Counted from the stretch's first letter, positions 1 to 10,644 are shown. The stretch: 64,000 bases of DNA from Phycisphaerae bacterium (GCA_029260215.1 JAJDDQ010000064.1:35053-99052), one strand, 5' to 3'. The notes: generated from the letters alone by a model not told the origin. Program-made: numbers and translations.

Positions 1-318
1 CGACAATGCTCACCGTTCCCGGTGCGGCTGAACCGACGCGTGTGAAGAATGCACTCATCGTTGATCGAATCAAACTCATGCTCCGCTTGAACCGTGATTG
101 TATCACGGATAACGTCTCGCGGGGCGCGTTCTGTTCCGGGTTCGTGACAGTTTAGGCGGAGCTGGAAATCTGATACTTGGAGCGGCTGGTACGGGCGAAG
201 AAGCGTGTAACGCGTTCGTGGCTTGGCCGCTCCAATACTGTCGCGGTTCTGATAAGCTGCAATCGCCCCGCCGGAAGTGTCATGGGCCCTTCCATTCCTG
301 ACTGCGGACGCTTAGCCA

Positions 319-1317
319 ATGCCCGAAGAAGAACACAATGACAATTGGTTCGACCAGACGCGCATGCCGTTCGGCGATCATCTGGAAGAGTTGCGTACCT
401 GTCTGATTCGTGCGCTGCTGGGTGTGGCGGTCACGACGGTTCTCTCGCTGATTTTCGCCAAGAAGATCCTCGAATTCATCCTCGCGCCCGCGATCATCGT
501 CCTGCACGCCCACGGCGAACGGGCGGAGCTGCAAGCGCTCAGCCCGCAGGAACCGTTTCTGCTCTATCTGAAAACCGGATTTTTCAGCGGACTGATCTTG
601 GCTATGCCGTGGGTGATGATCCAGGCGTGGAGTTTCATCGGCTCGGGACTGTATGAGAGGGAGCAGCGTTTTGCGCGGAGGTTCGCACCGGTGTCCGTGT
701 TGCTGTTCGCGACGGGTGTGGCGTTTATGTTCTTCATCGTGCTGCCGATCGTGCTGAACTTCTTCGTGACGTTCAGCCAGGGGTTTGAGCAGCCGAGCTT
801 TGAGAAACGCGGGCTGGTGGGTCTGATCGTCGGGGATTCTGAAACACCGGAAGCGCCCGATACCGAGCCGAACGGGCTGCGCGTTGCGATTCTGGATCAC
901 AACCCCGACGACGCAGCCGAGGGAAGTTTCTGGATCAATATTGTTCAGCGATCGCTCAACTTGCAAACGCCCGCCGGGATATGGTACGTGCCGCTCGAAC
1001 GGCTGGATCGTGCGCGCTCGGTCAGCAGCCAATACGGTCTACAATTTTTCGTCACGTTCGCATTTACATTGGCGCTGGGGTTCGGTATTGCGTTTGAGTT
1101 GCCTGTGCTGGTCGTTTTTCTGGCGGCGACGGGCCTTGTTTCGACTGAAGACATGGCCCGTGCGCGCCGGTTCGTGATTTTCGGTATCGTCATCGCGTCG
1201 GCCATCCTGACGCCGCCGGACATCATCAGCCAGTTGCTGCTCGCACTGCCGATGATCGTGCTCTTTGAGGCTGGCCTGCGCGTGGGCAAGCGCTTCGAGC
1301 ACAACCGCGAAACGTGA
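319..1317 (+). CDS. tatC: Sec-independent (twin-arginine) protein translocase subunit TatC, with enlarged periplasmic loop
   Basis: N-terminal MPFGDHLEELR motif, multiple TM helices, conserved FELPVLVVFLAATGLVS C-terminal region; ~90 aa extra between TM segments. Confidence 0.95.
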   Translation: MPEEEHNDNWFDQTRMPFGDHLEELRTCLIRALLGVAVTTVLSLIFAKKILEFILAPAIIVLHAHGERAELQALSPQEPFLLYLKTGFFSGLILAMPWVMIQAWSFIGSGLYEREQRFARRFAPVSVLLFATGVAFMFFIVLPIVLNFFVTFSQGFEQPSFEKRGLVGLIVGDSETPEAPDTEPNGLRVAILDHNPDDAAEGSFWINIVQRSLNLQTPAGIWYVPLERLDRARSVSSQYGLQFFVTFAFTLALGFGIAFELPVLVVFLAATGLVSTEDMARARRFVIFGIVIASAILTPPDIISQLLLALPMIVLFEAGLRVGKRFEHNRET

Positions 1318-1320
1318 TTC

Positions 1321-3609
1321 ATGGCGAAGCGGTCGGACAATACCGGGCGACTTTGGACCGAAGAAGGCGATCTGCGCACCGGTCCGGTGGCCACCGTTGC
1401 GCTCGTCGGCCCGTTCGATCGACAGTACTCCTACTACATTCCCGACAAGCTGGCTGACCGGATTTCACTCGGCCAGCGTGTGACGATTCTGCTCGGTCGA
1501 AAAGGTAGAGCTGTCCACGGATTCTGCCTGTCCGTCGATATGCGTCCGTGGGACAACACGCTGCGACCGATCGAAGACGTTACCGATTCGCAATCATTCC
1601 TCACCGCAGACCTTATTGAATTAGGCCGGTGGATTGCCGAATACTACGCCTGCCCGCTCGGGCGCGCGTTGGCGTCCCTCGTACCCGATTCAGTGCGGAA
1701 GCAAAGCGGATACGTGCAGACCGAGATCGTTCGTCTGTCCGCACCGGCGGATCAAATCCTGGCGGAGCACCCACGTCTAGGCCCGAAACAACGGGTGCTG
1801 TTGCAGGCGATATCCGAACTGGGCAAGCCAGTCGAATCGACACACATCATGGAAAAGTCCGGCGTCTCACGGGCGGTGCTGCGCAGTGCGATCCTCAAGG
1901 GATGGCTCATTTCCGAACGTACGCGGCAGCCGCGCCCCGCGCCGGTTTTCGATCGTGCGCGGGACGAGCCGGACTTCGACTTGAATGTAGATCAGTCGGC
2001 TGCGTTGGAAAAAACGCGAAGTATGATCGATTCGGGGGCGTTTTGTGTGGCTTTGCTGTTCGGCGTCAGCGGGAGTGGCAAGACGGAGGTCTACGTTCAC
2101 GCGATGCGTCACGCACTGGCGGCGGGCAGGCAAGTCATCATGCTGGTGCCGGAAATCGCCCTGACCACACAGCTCGTGCATCGGTTGACCTCGCGTTTCG
2201 ACCGGGTGGCCGTCGTGCATAGTGGGTTGACCGGCGTGGAGCGTTCGCTGACATGGGCCGCAATTCGGTCGGGCGAGAAGCGGGTCGTGATCGGCACGCG
2301 CAGCGCGGTGTTCGCACCCTGTACGAATCTCGGCTTGATCGTGGTGGATGAGGAGCAGGAGACGAGCTACAAGAACCTGCGCGCCCCGCGATTCCACGTG
2401 CGCGACGTGGCCATCAAGCGGGGCCAGCAACTCAACATCCCCGTACTGCTTGGCAGCGCGACGCCGTCGATCGAGACGTGGCAAAACTGCAAAAGTCTGC
2501 CGCATTTCACGCGTATCGACCTGCCCCACCGGGTGCGTAATTTGCCGATGCCGAGGGTCGTCGTGGTGGACATGAACGACGAATATCAGGAAAAAACCGG
2601 CTTGCGCCTGCTGTCGCAGGTAACGATTCGCCATCTGGGTGAATCCCTCGAACGCGGCGAGCAGGCTGTTCTGCTGATGAACCGCCGGGGGTACGCCAAT
2701 TGGCTTCGCTGTGCGTCCTGCAAGCTGCGCATCAACTGCCCAGACTGTGACGCGGCGATGGTGTTGCACGCCGCACGCAACGAAATGGTCTGCCACCACT
2801 GCGGTCGTCGCACGGCTGTGCCGCGTGTGTGTCCGGACCCGTCGTGCGGAGGTCGCCTGATCGGGCACGGCGGCGGGACGCAACGTGTTGAAGAGCGGCT
2901 GGCCCGGATATTTCCCGACGCGCGCATCGCCCGAGCGGACAGCGACGCGATGCGCAACGAAAGCACCTACCGCAAACTGATCGCCGGATTTGAAGCGCGC
3001 GAGATCGACTGCATCGTCGGGACGCAGATGATCGCCAAGGGGCTGGACTTTCCGTTCGTTTCGTTTGTGGGTGTTATCGGGGCTGACGCGATCGCGGTCG
3101 CCTCCGATTTTCGCGCTAACGAGCGCTTGTTCCAACTCGTCACACAAGTCGCAGGGCGAGCCGGTCGGTCGCGCGACGCGGGGCTGGTGGTCGTGCAAAC
3201 GTCCTCGCCGGATGCGTCCGCACTTCGTTACGCCGTTCGCCACGATTATGTCGCGTTCGCCAAGGAAGAACTGGCGATCCGACAACACACAGGCATGCCG
3301 CCCTTTTCACGCATGACGCGCATCGTAACCGCCGACGCGAACGAAATGCGGGCGTGCGACGAAGCCGGCGCCGTCGTTGAACGATCCGGAACAGCCATCG
3401 CAAAATTGGAGCTGCCGCACGCGAACGCCTTCGGTCCGGAACCCTGCGCCGTCGCCCGGGTCCGAGGCCGATATCGATACGAAGTTCTCCTGCGCACCGA
3501 CACCGCCCGCTCGATGAAGCGGCTGCTGGACGAGCTTCGCGGCGCGGGTATTGAGAGGTGCAAAGCACAATCGATCATGATCGATGTGGACCCGGTCTCG
3601 TTCACGTGA
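1321..3609 (+). CDS. priA: Primosomal protein N' (replication restart helicase PriA)
   Basis: Walker A GVSGSGKTEVY, VVDEEQETSYK (DEEH-like), Zn-binding CASCKLRINCPDC...CHHCG, GTQMIAKGLDFPFV. Confidence 0.96.
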   Translation: MAKRSDNTGRLWTEEGDLRTGPVATVALVGPFDRQYSYYIPDKLADRISLGQRVTILLGRKGRAVHGFCLSVDMRPWDNTLRPIEDVTDSQSFLTADLIELGRWIAEYYACPLGRALASLVPDSVRKQSGYVQTEIVRLSAPADQILAEHPRLGPKQRVLLQAISELGKPVESTHIMEKSGVSRAVLRSAILKGWLISERTRQPRPAPVFDRARDEPDFDLNVDQSAALEKTRSMIDSGAFCVALLFGVSGSGKTEVYVHAMRHALAAGRQVIMLVPEIALTTQLVHRLTSRFDRVAVVHSGLTGVERSLTWAAIRSGEKRVVIGTRSAVFAPCTNLGLIVVDEEQETSYKNLRAPRFHVRDVAIKRGQQLNIPVLLGSATPSIETWQNCKSLPHFTRIDLPHRVRNLPMPRVVVVDMNDEYQEKTGLRLLSQVTIRHLGESLERGEQAVLLMNRRGYANWLRCASCKLRINCPDCDAAMVLHAARNEMVCHHCGRRTAVPRVCPDPSCGGRLIGHGGGTQRVEERLARIFPDARIARADSDAMRNESTYRKLIAGFEAREIDCIVGTQMIAKGLDFPFVSFVGVIGADAIAVASDFRANERLFQLVTQVAGRAGRSRDAGLVVVQTSSPDASALRYAVRHDYVAFAKEELAIRQHTGMPPFSRMTRIVTADANEMRACDEAGAVVERSGTAIAKLELPHANAFGPEPCAVARVRGRYRYEVLLRTDTARSMKRLLDELRGAGIERCKAQSIMIDVDPVSFT

Positions 3610-3821
3610 CAATCGCCATGTTTCGCCAGGGCGTCAACGGTAAACCATTGCGTGGTATATAGTTATGGCTTCAAATGCAAGAAAGCATCGTACACAAAAA
3701 ACCACCTGCCAGCACTATTGAGGCGGATTTCGCTCAATTCGCGTCAAGTTTCACGGCGGGGCGCGTCGATACCCACGCAACGTCGGAAGGATACCGACAT
3801 ACGATGCAAGGAGACGGTGAC

Positions 3822-4388
3822 ATGGAGGTCCGAACTCTCGCAGATCAACGTAAGGTGGCCGTCGCACGCCGACGTCCGGCGGGGCGTTTTCAACTTCTCG
3901 AAGTTCCCGCCGACGGTGATGGCGACCACGGCCCCGTCGAAGGGCCTTTCCCCGATGAACTGCGTTTGGAGCTGACCACTCCCGTGGGCCAGCTTGTGAA
4001 CTGGTTTGACGATGCATGGTGGCTGGAGACGCTGCGTCGCTGGAAGGACAAGACGCTGGCGATTCACGTGCTCCCCTCGCCCGATGCGTTGTTTCACCCG
4101 TGTGTTCTTCACGAACTGGAAATGGTTCGGCGTGTTCAAGCCCCGTGGAAGCTTATAGGCCACTGCTACCGGTCGGATGTCGCCCATCCGATGCTGGTAC
4201 AGCGATTGGCGATCAATCCGTACGACGACATTCGCATCATCGACGCGGACAGGCCGGCCACCGATGCCTACGAAGTTCGACCGTCGCGGATGAGCTTTGT
4301 GGAATTGTACGAGCAGGTTCGCACGACGCAGTCGGCTGAGCGGAGCGATGGGCCGCTGTTGACGCGAGCGCCGGCGAATCGCGTTTGA
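3822..4388 (+). CDS. Hypothetical protein
   Basis: ORF with AAGGAGA Shine-Dalgarno 8 nt upstream of ATG at 3822 (shorter than the ORF-track start at 3675). Confidence 0.65.
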   Translation: MEVRTLADQRKVAVARRRPAGRFQLLEVPADGDGDHGPVEGPFPDELRLELTTPVGQLVNWFDDAWWLETLRRWKDKTLAIHVLPSPDALFHPCVLHELEMVRRVQAPWKLIGHCYRSDVAHPMLVQRLAINPYDDIRIIDADRPATDAYEVRPSRMSFVELYEQVRTTQSAERSDGPLLTRAPANRV

Positions 4389-4402
4389 GACAGGCGTACC
4401 GC

Positions 4403-4421
4403 ACCGGTTGAAAACCGGTGC
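4403..4421. repeat. REP-like palindrome CACCGGTT-GAA-AACCGGTG
   Basis: Perfect 8-bp arms; reverse complement of the palindrome at 56057-56075, including flanking TGTGG. Confidence 0.8.
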
Positions 4422-4453
4422 CACACCGACACCGACAGCCTATGTTCATCAGC

Positions 4454-4528
4454 AATCTGCTGGGCAACGATCTTCAAGACAACAATCTGCCGGACAACGA
4501 TTTTCTGGACAACAATCTGTCAGACTTC
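4454..4528 (+). repeat. 5 x 15-bp tandem minisatellite; in one frame reads as pentapeptide-like repeats (NLLGN DLQDN NLPDN DFLDN NLSDF)
   Basis: aatctgctgggcaac gatcttcaagacaac aatctgccggacaac gattttctggacaac aatctgtcagacttc. Confidence 0.8.
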
Positions 4529-4537
4529 GACAGTCCG

Positions 4538-7500
4538 CTACGCAACGGCGGTGCGATCGCCATCGTCGTCGAACTTCACACTCACGCGCGTTGACACGCC
4601 CGGCTCCTGCATGGTCACTCCGTAGAGATGGTCCGCGATGGCCATCGTGCGTTTGGAGTGGGTGACGAGCAGGAACTGCGATTGATCGAGGAACTCCTGA
4701 ATGATGTGGTTGAAGCGTTCGTTGTTGGCTTCGTCGAGCGCGGCGTCCACCTCGTCCAGCAGGGCGAGCGGGGACGGTCGCGAGCGGAAGATGCCCATGA
4801 GCAGCGCGATGGCGGTCATGGTCTTCTCACCGCCGGACATCAGCGAAATGCGCTGAAGATCCTTGCCGGGGGGCTTGGCGAGTATTTCGATACCGGATTC
4901 CAGAACGTCGTCCGGGTTTTCGAGGATGATGTCGGCCTTTCCGCCGCCGAACAGCTTGCGGAAGATGTCTTTGAAATTATCCCGGATGACGCAGAAGGAG
5001 GCTTCGAAACGCTCCTTGCACTCCAAGTCCAAGCGGCCGATCAGCTCCTCAAGCTGGAGCTTCGAGTTGTCGAGATCGTCTCGCTGAGTGGTGAGAAATC
5101 CCTGACGCTCCTCAAGCTCCGTCTGTTCGGTGATGGCGTCCAGGTTCACGTTGCCCAGGCGTGAGATTCTGTCACGCAGCTCGGCGATCTCAGCCTCAAC
5201 TTCCTCCCAATTTTGCTCGGCGTGATCGTATTCCGCGTACTGGTCCGCCAGATCGATTTCCAGTTCCTCGCGAATGCGTGCGACCAGTTCATCGCGACGC
5301 ACGCGCGACTCCTGCTCGTGCATCTGGAGGTTGTGCAATTGCGATTCAACCTCTTCGAGATTGCTACGCAGCGACCGCATTTTGGCGGCTAACTCCTCCG
5401 ACTCGACACGGACCATTTCGCGACGACGGCGTAGCTGAATGACGGCTGCCTCCAGACGTTCCGACGTGGCGGCGAGTTCGTCCAATTCCTCCTGCGCGAC
5501 CAGGATGGCCTCCTCGGATTCCTCGATACGTCGCCCGCCATCGACGCGCTCGTGCTCGGCGGCTTCGATCGCTTCCGAAGCCGACAGGATGCCGTGTCGC
5601 AGATGATTCATCCCGTCGGCCAACGATGCACGCCGGGTGCCGAGCTTGCCGAGCGTAACGCGCAATTCGGTCAATTCGCAGCGGACGCGCTCACGCTCCT
5701 CGGTTAGTTTCGCGAGATTTTCGCTGTGGGCGGTGACGGCCTGCTCGCGCTCTTCGTTTTTGGCGTCAAGCTCGCCGGCGGATGCGTCGCGCTCGGTGGC
5801 GAGGCGGTTGGCCTCCTCGATTTGCGTCTCGATCATGGCCACTTCGCCCGCGATGAGCGGCTGCTCGTCCGTCAAACGGCACACCGATTCGTTCACACTT
5901 TGCAGTGCGGTGGCGGCTTCGACGCGCGCGTTGCCCGCTTCCGCGAGGGCGGTGCGCAAGTCCTCCTGCACGTCGCGCAAATGAGAGGCCTCCGCATTCG
6001 CACGACTCAGTTCGTCGTCCAGCGAACGTGCGCGTTCTTCGATTGCTTCCAACTCTGCACCGAGCGCGCGACGCTCGCTCTTGCGACTGATCAACCCGGC
6101 GCGACTGCTCGAAGGGCCGAGCGATACGGAACCAGTCGGCTCGACAACCTCGCCGGCGAGCGTGACGAAACGACGGCTGCCCGACTCGGCGGCGGACATG
6201 GTCAACGCATCGTCCAACGTCCGCACAACAATCGTGCGGCCCAGCAGATTTCGAACCAGATAGCCGTACTCCTCGCGGCAGCGCACGAGACCGGACGCGA
6301 CGGACACGAAGCCGGGGTGATCGCCGAATTCGTGTTCGTTGATGACAGCCGGAAGACGATCCAGACAGATCGCGTTCACGCGGCCGGGCAGATTCTCAAA
6401 CAATTCGCGACGGGCCAGGAACGTGCGACTGTCCGCAAGCACGAGGTATTGGTCGAGGTCGCCGATGGCAGCTTCAATAACCGACGCGTGCCGGTGGTCG
6501 GCTTCGAACAGATCGCTGACCATTCCGTGAATCGACGACAGAGTTTCATCGTCGGGTCGGGCTGCCTTCATTTCCAGCAGGGCGCGAACGCCCGCACCGA
6601 CGCCCTCCATCTTGCGCTCAAGCTCAGCCAACACCTGCAACTTCGACCCGACCGCGCTGCGCTCTTCCTTGGCAGTTCCGAGCGCCTCAGCCAACTCGCC
6701 CCGCCTTGCTTCGACGTTTTGAGCTTCGGCCCGCTTTTGCTGCAACCGCCCAGTTTCATCTTCGATGAGCCGTTCGATCTCGACGGACCGCGCATCCAGC
6801 TTGGACTTTCTGCGCAGGTGCTCCTCCAGTTCGGCACGAATGATCGCGTCGCGCTCGTCGAGGCGGGTTTGTGTGGCTTTGAGATTCTCGCTTTGCGTGT
6901 TTAATTGCGTGATCTCGTTGCGCAACTGCGTCGAGCGGCGCATGAGATCGACAAGCCCTTCCTTTTCATCGTCCAGCAACGCGCGAACCTCGGTCACGTT
7001 GCGATCAAGCTCCTGGTCGCGCGCGGTCAGATCGCGAGCACGGGCGTCACCTTCGTGCGTTTCCTTCTGAAGTACCTCAGCCTGTTCGTGCAGAGCAGCC
7101 AGTTGCGTTTCGTACTCCGTCTTTTGCGCGCCGAGGGTGGCCACTCGTTCGTCGACTCGGGAGAGGGACGCACAGTGTTCCTCGATTCGCTGTTTGGCTG
7201 ACGCGACGCGCTCCTCGTGGGCGGCGATGTCAGCCCGGACGCGCACCGCCGACTGCTCCGTCGTTGACAGTTCCTCGGTAATGCGATCGACCGATTCGAC
7301 CAACCGGGAAGCGTCGGCTTCGCCCTGACTGATGTGCGTGCGCAGCGAGGTCGATTCATCACCGGCTTCGTGCGCCTGGGTTTCGGACTGCTGAATAGCC
7401 AAGGTCAGCCGATGGTATTCCGCCAGCGAAAAGCTCGAACGCAATTCGCGCAGGCGGGCTTCGTAAGTCTGGAAGTTCCTAGCTTTACCCGCTTGAAGCT

Positions 7501-8116
7501 TAACGCTCCGCAAGCGCTTCTCGACTTCCTCGACGATATCCTCGACGCGCAGAAGGTTCTGATCGGTGCGATCCAGCTTTCGCTGGGCTTCACGCTTGCG
7601 CGCCTTGTATCGACCGATGCCGGCTGCTTCCTCGAAAATAGCCCGCCGCTCGGTCGAGGAGGCGGTAAGCAGCCCGTCGACGCGACCTTGCTCGATAATG
7701 GAGTAGGTGTCCGCACCAACGCCGGTGTCGAGGAACATCTCGCGGATATCCTTGAGACGCGAAGAGGATTCGTTGACGAGGTATTCGCTCTCACCGCTGC
7801 GGTACAACTTGCGTGTGATGCACACCTCGTCGGCGTCGAGTGGCAACGTGTGGTCGGCGTTGTCGAAGAAAAGATCGACACGTGCGAGGCTGCTGCTCTT
7901 GCGCGTGGTCGAGCCGTTGAAGATCATGTCGGTCATCTGCCGCCCGCGCAGAGACTTGGCGGACTGCTCGCCCAAGACCCATTTGAACGCATCGATGACG
8001 TTGCTCTTGCCGCAGCCGTTGGGGCCTACGATGCAGGTCACGCCGCGGGCGAATTCAAAATCCACGCGATCGGCAAAACTCTTGAATCCCTGAATGGATA
8101 TGCGTTTCAGGTACAT
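4538..8116 (-). CDS. smc: Chromosome segregation protein SMC
   Basis: MYLKRISIQGFKSFAD...GPNGCGKSNVIDAFKWVLGEQS, coiled coils, hinge, C-terminal LMSGGEKTMTAIALL...LLDEVDAALDEAN; start moved to MYLKR (8116). Confidence 0.97.
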   Translation of the reverse strand: MYLKRISIQGFKSFADRVDFEFARGVTCIVGPNGCGKSNVIDAFKWVLGEQSAKSLRGRQMTDMIFNGSTTRKSSSLARVDLFFDNADHTLPLDADEVCITRKLYRSGESEYLVNESSSRLKDIREMFLDTGVGADTYSIIEQGRVDGLLTASSTERRAIFEEAAGIGRYKARKREAQRKLDRTDQNLLRVEDIVEEVEKRLRSVKLQAGKARNFQTYEARLRELRSSFSLAEYHRLTLAIQQSETQAHEAGDESTSLRTHISQGEADASRLVESVDRITEELSTTEQSAVRVRADIAAHEERVASAKQRIEEHCASLSRVDERVATLGAQKTEYETQLAALHEQAEVLQKETHEGDARARDLTARDQELDRNVTEVRALLDDEKEGLVDLMRRSTQLRNEITQLNTQSENLKATQTRLDERDAIIRAELEEHLRRKSKLDARSVEIERLIEDETGRLQQKRAEAQNVEARRGELAEALGTAKEERSAVGSKLQVLAELERKMEGVGAGVRALLEMKAARPDDETLSSIHGMVSDLFEADHRHASVIEAAIGDLDQYLVLADSRTFLARRELFENLPGRVNAICLDRLPAVINEHEFGDHPGFVSVASGLVRCREEYGYLVRNLLGRTIVVRTLDDALTMSAAESGSRRFVTLAGEVVEPTGSVSLGPSSSRAGLISRKSERRALGAELEAIEERARSLDDELSRANAEASHLRDVQEDLRTALAEAGNARVEAATALQSVNESVCRLTDEQPLIAGEVAMIETQIEEANRLATERDASAGELDAKNEEREQAVTAHSENLAKLTEERERVRCELTELRVTLGKLGTRRASLADGMNHLRHGILSASEAIEAAEHERVDGGRRIEESEEAILVAQEELDELAATSERLEAAVIQLRRRREMVRVESEELAAKMRSLRSNLEEVESQLHNLQMHEQESRVRRDELVARIREELEIDLADQYAEYDHAEQNWEEVEAEIAELRDRISRLGNVNLDAITEQTELEERQGFLTTQRDDLDNSKLQLEELIGRLDLECKERFEASFCVIRDNFKDIFRKLFGGGKADIILENPDDVLESGIEILAKPPGKDLQRISLMSGGEKTMTAIALLMGIFRSRPSPLALLDEVDAALDEANNERFNHIIQEFLDQSQFLLVTHSKRTMAIADHLYGVTMQEPGVSTRVSVKFDDDGDRTAVA

Positions 8117-8775
8117 GTGAAGCTGGCACCTCCGTGGTACGGCTGACCTCCGCACAGGTCCGTTGCGCGGACGGAATCCGGAATACGCGTCGGATTCTTC
8201 GTGGCGGTCGGCTGAGGGTACCACAGCCAAGGTTCACGTTCAACGAGTTTTGTCCTCTGCATGCAGTGTAACAAGTGTTCGATAGCCGCGAACAGGCCTC
8301 ACTTCCGCCGGCGTTTCGCACCAGAACACGAGCAATTGACAGGCCGCCTGAACCGGTAGTTCACAACGCATCCGCCAAGGTCGAGACCGCTCAATCGGGG
8401 AGTATGCGGGGCGATGCCGACCAATGGGGGTTGGGCGTTGGGCAACCGCATGATGTCATGTCGGGGGTGTGAAAAGATCGCTCTGGCAAATGATCCAACC
8501 GCGTGTTTGAGACGGACATCACGCAAGACCCGATCGGGCTGCTTTTTCACGCGGAAAACGATGCGGATCGTTCAAGCTCCTTGCTGGCTGACGTCGGCGG
8601 CTCGTACGGGGTCATCACACCCGTTCGCCGTCCCGAGGTACATCGCCGGTGCCCTGATCGTCAAATAACGGGCGTTGGGCCGCACAATTGACAGATAAAT
8701 TGGCGCTTTATCGCACCGGAGGGGATAGAATCGGAGGCCATCAGGACAAACTTTGCCGATCTTGAGGTGTGTAAC

Positions 8776-9399
8776 ATGTCTACCAAGCGCGAAAACGGCA
8801 ACGAGCAGCGAGTCGTGACCGACGAAATGGTCGCGGAAGTTTACGGTGATCTGCGACGCATCGCGAAGCTCTACTTCAATCGTCAGCCTTGCGGATTCAC
8901 GCTTCAACCGACGGACCTGGTGAACGAAGCCTACCTTCACCTGGCTGAACACAGCCACGAGGATTGGAAGGACTCGGCCCACTTTCGCGCGATCGCCACG
9001 CGCAAAATCTGGCAGGTGCTGGTGGATCATCATCGCAAGCGTCACAGTCAGAAACGCGGCGGACCGGGGCTGAATCGATCCGCCGCGACCGTCGCGGACG
9101 GGCCGACGGACGATGCGGGATCGGCTGCGGTTCGGCGGCGGGTTCCTCTGGAATCCGTGCCTGTCGAGTGGTGCGACCGATCGGTTGACCTGCTTGATCT
9201 GGCAGACGCGCTGGAAGCGTTGGCGGCTGAGAGCGAGCGTTACAGTCGGGTGGTCATGTTGCATTGGTTCGGCGGTATGAAATACGCGGATGTGGCGCTG
9301 TGTCTGGGGGTCAGTGCGAGCACGGTGGAGAAGAATTTCCGCCACGCACTGGCGCGGATGAACCGCTGGTTGGAAAGTGAAAAGGGCGATGTCCACTAG
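8776..9399 (+). CDS. ECF-family RNA polymerase sigma factor (planctomycete-type, Sigma70_ECF)
   Basis: LQPTDLVNEAYLHLAEHSHEDWKDSAHFRAIATRKIWQVLVDHHRKR...; region 4-like YADVALCLGVSASTVEKNFRHALARM; GAGGTG SD upstream. Confidence 0.92.
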   Translation: MSTKRENGNEQRVVTDEMVAEVYGDLRRIAKLYFNRQPCGFTLQPTDLVNEAYLHLAEHSHEDWKDSAHFRAIATRKIWQVLVDHHRKRHSQKRGGPGLNRSAATVADGPTDDAGSAAVRRRVPLESVPVEWCDRSVDLLDLADALEALAAESERYSRVVMLHWFGGMKYADVALCLGVSASTVEKNFRHALARMNRWLESEKGDVH

Positions 9400-10630
9400 C
9401 CATCTTGAACATGTTGGAGCCGTTCTGGAGCGCGTTCTGGTGGCAAGCCCCGACGAACGCGCGGGGCTGATCGATCGCATCTGCGGCCAGAACACAGCCC
9501 TGCGACACGACATAGAATCACTGCTTCCCTACTACGAATCGGCTGACGGTGTTGAACCCCGGCGGGTCGGCGGGACGACGCTTGGTCTGCGCAGCATCAC
9601 GCATCTCGCGCTGGAGGGCGGAAAACTCTCGGAACAGGACGACGGCGATAATTGGCCTGAGCCGCCGTTCTCGATCGGTTTCTATCGCGTCGTGGGGAAG
9701 CTGGGCGAAGGCGGAATGGGCATGGTTTATCGGGCTGTGCATCCGACGCTGCATTGTTCGGTGGCGATCAAGGTTGTCGGGCGCGATCTGTTCTCCGAGG
9801 AGGATTACTGGCGATTTGCGGCTGAGATGGAAATTCACCGGCAACTGCGTCATCCAGGCATCGCCCGTATGATTCACAGTGGTGAATTCGAGTGGCTTGA
9901 CGAGCGTGAAGCACCGCGCGCCGCGCACACGCGACCGTACATCGTGGTCGAATACATCGACGGCGAGACGTTGACCAAGCATGCCAACGAACGCGGGCTG
10001 GATGCGTGGTCGCGGTTGAAACTTCTGCTGCCGGTGTGTGAAGCCGTCGATCACGCACACCGGCGGGGTATTGTTCATTGCGATCTCAAGCCGGACAACA
10101 TTCTGGTGGATTCAGCCGGGAATCCGAAGGTTCTTGACTTCGGCATTGCGCGGATGCCCGATTTTCAGTCCACGCGGCTGTCCAAGGATCGCCAGAGATT
10201 CATCGGGTCACGCGCCTACGCAAGCCCGGAGCAGCAAACCGGGCACAATGAGCGGGTGACACCGCGCAGCGATGTCTACGCCCTCGCCATCGTGGCCTAT
10301 GAACTATTTTCCGGCGAACGGCCCGAGCGATGCAAGGGGCTGGTTGTTCTCAATAAGCGCACGTTTCTTGCGAACGCTTCGGATACACACGATCGCGACT
10401 TCAGACACGAGGTTTTCGAAGTGCTGGCGGCCGCCCTGCGCTTGCGGCGGGGGTTGTCCTTTGCGACGGCGGGCGCGTTTGGGGAAGCGCTGGACAAGAT
10501 ATTGCGCTCGGGCGGCGAACGCGGACACGATACGAAAAAGAAGGACTCAGCCGACACGCGCACGATCGCCGGGGCGCTTCAAGCGGTGCTGCGCACGCGC
10601 ATCAACTTCGGCCTGCGATTTCGCCATTGA
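9389..10630 (+). CDS. Serine/threonine protein kinase
   Basis: VGKLGEGGMGMVYRA, VAIKVV, HRRGIVHCDLKPDNILVD, KVLDFGIAR; 11-bp overlap with upstream sigma factor. Confidence 0.94.
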   Translation: MSTSHLEHVGAVLERVLVASPDERAGLIDRICGQNTALRHDIESLLPYYESADGVEPRRVGGTTLGLRSITHLALEGGKLSEQDDGDNWPEPPFSIGFYRVVGKLGEGGMGMVYRAVHPTLHCSVAIKVVGRDLFSEEDYWRFAAEMEIHRQLRHPGIARMIHSGEFEWLDEREAPRAAHTRPYIVVEYIDGETLTKHANERGLDAWSRLKLLLPVCEAVDHAHRRGIVHCDLKPDNILVDSAGNPKVLDFGIARMPDFQSTRLSKDRQRFIGSRAYASPEQQTGHNERVTPRSDVYALAIVAYELFSGERPERCKGLVVLNKRTFLANASDTHDRDFRHEVFEVLAAALRLRRGLSFATAGAFGEALDKILRSGGERGHDTKKKDSADTRTIAGALQAVLRTRINFGLRFRH

Positions 10631-10644
10631 GCGCAGTCGGGCGG

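Noticed and set aside
1867-3288. 473-aa - strand ORF
   Set aside because: Antisense to priA; composition driven by GC codon structure.
5726-6904. 392-aa + strand ORF antisense to smc
   Set aside because: Lies entirely opposite the unmistakable SMC coding sequence; high-GC antisense artefact, as are the other + ORFs across 4628-8146.
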